The notes under the pieces were generated by a model. The model did no database searches. It was not told where the DNA came from and saw only the letters and a program-made list of their open reading frames with translations. Positions 37,018 to 37,747 of a DNA stretch of 37,747 bases are shown in pieces. The stretch lies in assembly GCA_013152655.1 (NCBI GenBank), contig JAADFW010000007.1, forward strand, positions 1-37,747, read 5' to 3'. The DNA is from Chlorobiota bacterium. Its GTDB lineage: Bacteria; Bacteroidota; Bacteroidia; Bacteroidales; B39-G9. The position numbers and the translations under genes were made by a program. Numbering within the stretch: position 1 is the first letter of the stretch; every line of letters begins with the position of its first letter.

Positions 37018-37747
37018 TTATTTTATTATTGAATCGGTTTTTGAGATTGGTGCTGTTTTTTGTATTATTGTGTCAATTGATATAGTATCTGTTTTTGGTA
37101 ATAACAAAGTATCAGATTTTTCAGGGACTATATTTGAATCCGTATTTTCAGTATTTTGTTTTGATTCGTTGTCATACAAATTGTTAAACTCCGGATTGTT
37201 GCCACTAAAATTTATTTCAAGGTTATCAATTGATTTTCCGGGCATTCTGTCATTTTCAATTTTTTCAATTGCTGCAATTTTTTCTTTAGCAATCTCCACA
37301 ATTTCATCATCTTCTGAACTATAATTTTGAATTATACTTTCTAATGTAGCTTTTGCCTGAAAAAGATCATCATTTATTTTATATATGTCGGACAAAATTA
37401 TAAAACTCTTGGCCAGCCAATAACGATAAGGTGTATTTTCGAAGTTGAAAATTACATCTTCAGCTTGAAGATACTTATTGGTTTTAAATAGTATTTGTGC
37501 AACCCTGTATTTTGCTTCAGCACCTTCTTTAACGCTTACATCACTTGATAATATTCTAAATTGTTTCAGAGCGTTATCCAGGTCATTTAGTTTTAAATAT
37601 GAATTTGCCATTTTGTAATGTGCTTCTCTCATTATTTCAACAGGAACATTTTCTGTATGGTATAATTTATTAGCTGCTATAATAGTTTGATTGTATGCTT
37701 CAAGCAAATATGTTGACCGTAATAAACCTAATCTTGCAGTTAATAAA
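37018..37747 (-). CDS. TPR protein, 5' end beyond the window
   Basis: The reading frame is open to the window edge, so the gene is partial; the codons upstream of 37707 remain open and continue a helical repeat pattern. The visible part has tetratricopeptide-like helices (AHYKMANSYLKLNDLDNALKQF, EAKYRVAQILFKTNKYLQAED, AKSFIILSDIYKINDDLFQAK), then a low-complexity Asn/Asp/Thr/Ser tail without predicted structure. It probably mediates protein-protein contacts in the periplasm. The barrel gene follows after 26 bases. Neither its signal sequence nor full length can be judged here. Confidence 0.85.
   Translation of the reverse strand, partial: LLTARLGLLRSTYLLEAYNQTIIAANKLYHTENVPVEIMREAHYKMANSYLKLNDLDNALKQFRILSSDVSVKEGAEAKYRVAQILFKTNKYLQAEDVIFNFENTPYRYWLAKSFIILSDIYKINDDLFQAKATLESIIQNYSSEDDEIVEIAKEKIAAIEKIENDRMPGKSIDNLEINFSGNNPEFNNLYDNESKQNTENTDSNIVPEKSDTLLLPKTDTISIDTIIQKTAPISKTDSIIK

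Overview
The window looks like chromosome of a low-GC member of the Bacteroidota. The evidence is the gene content: a TonB-dependent receptor with an N-terminal carboxypeptidase-like domain paired with a DUF4249 lipoprotein, Reg_prop/Y_Y_Y sensor proteins and SPII lipoproteins. In addition, starts lack Shine-Dalgarno sequences, and TAnnTTTG-type -7 promoter elements recur before starts. I see no rRNA, tRNA, CRISPR array, insertion sequence or phage gene, and no gene-free stretch over 300 bases.

Region 1 (1-7662) is a [NiFe]-hydrogenase locus on the + strand. hypC-hypD-hypE (Fe(CN)2CO cofactor assembly) are followed by a short sigma-54 activator with no sensory domain and several altered ATPase residues. 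Next comes a well-formed -24/-12 sigma-54 promoter with two 12-bp dyads 22 bp apart just upstream. It leads into a 76-aa HypC-like small protein, a Tat-exported small subunit, the large subunit and a cytochrome b anchor, and the operon closes with a clear intrinsic terminator. The small subunit has the six cysteines of the oxygen-tolerant [4Fe-3S] proximal cluster, so this should be a membrane-bound, oxygen-tolerant H2-uptake enzyme. hypA, hypB, hypF and the large-subunit endopeptidase are not in the window.

Region 2 (7663-20212) is mostly housekeeping and accessory metabolism: a trans-polyprenyl synthase; a deoC-aor pair on the - strand (deoxyribose-phosphate aldolase and tungsten aldehyde:ferredoxin oxidoreductase, which could pass acetaldehyde from one to the other); a lipoprotein and a secreted propeller-like protein of unknown function; queE; a small membrane protein; a PLP aminotransferase; a TonB receptor/DUF4249 pair; and a hot-dog thioesterase.

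Region 3 (20213-23162) holds the most unusual gene. It encodes a 911-aa protein with an N-terminal M50/site-2-protease-like membrane domain (HEMGH), followed by a circularly permuted enolase in which the catalytic TIM barrel precedes the enolase N-terminal domain. Nearly all enolase catalytic and Mg ligands can be mapped. A perfect 22-bp palindrome of LacI/PurR operator type lies 34 bases before its start. I know of no described protein with this architecture.

Region 4 (23181-37747) is all on the - strand. Reading 5' to 3' on that strand: a partial TPR protein, an outer-membrane beta-barrel, gyrB, a TPR-SpoIIE phosphatase, and two very similar giant sensor proteins (propeller, Y_Y_Y, TM, coiled coil, PAS, SpoIIE phosphatase) that are only 11 bases apart and look like a tandem duplication.
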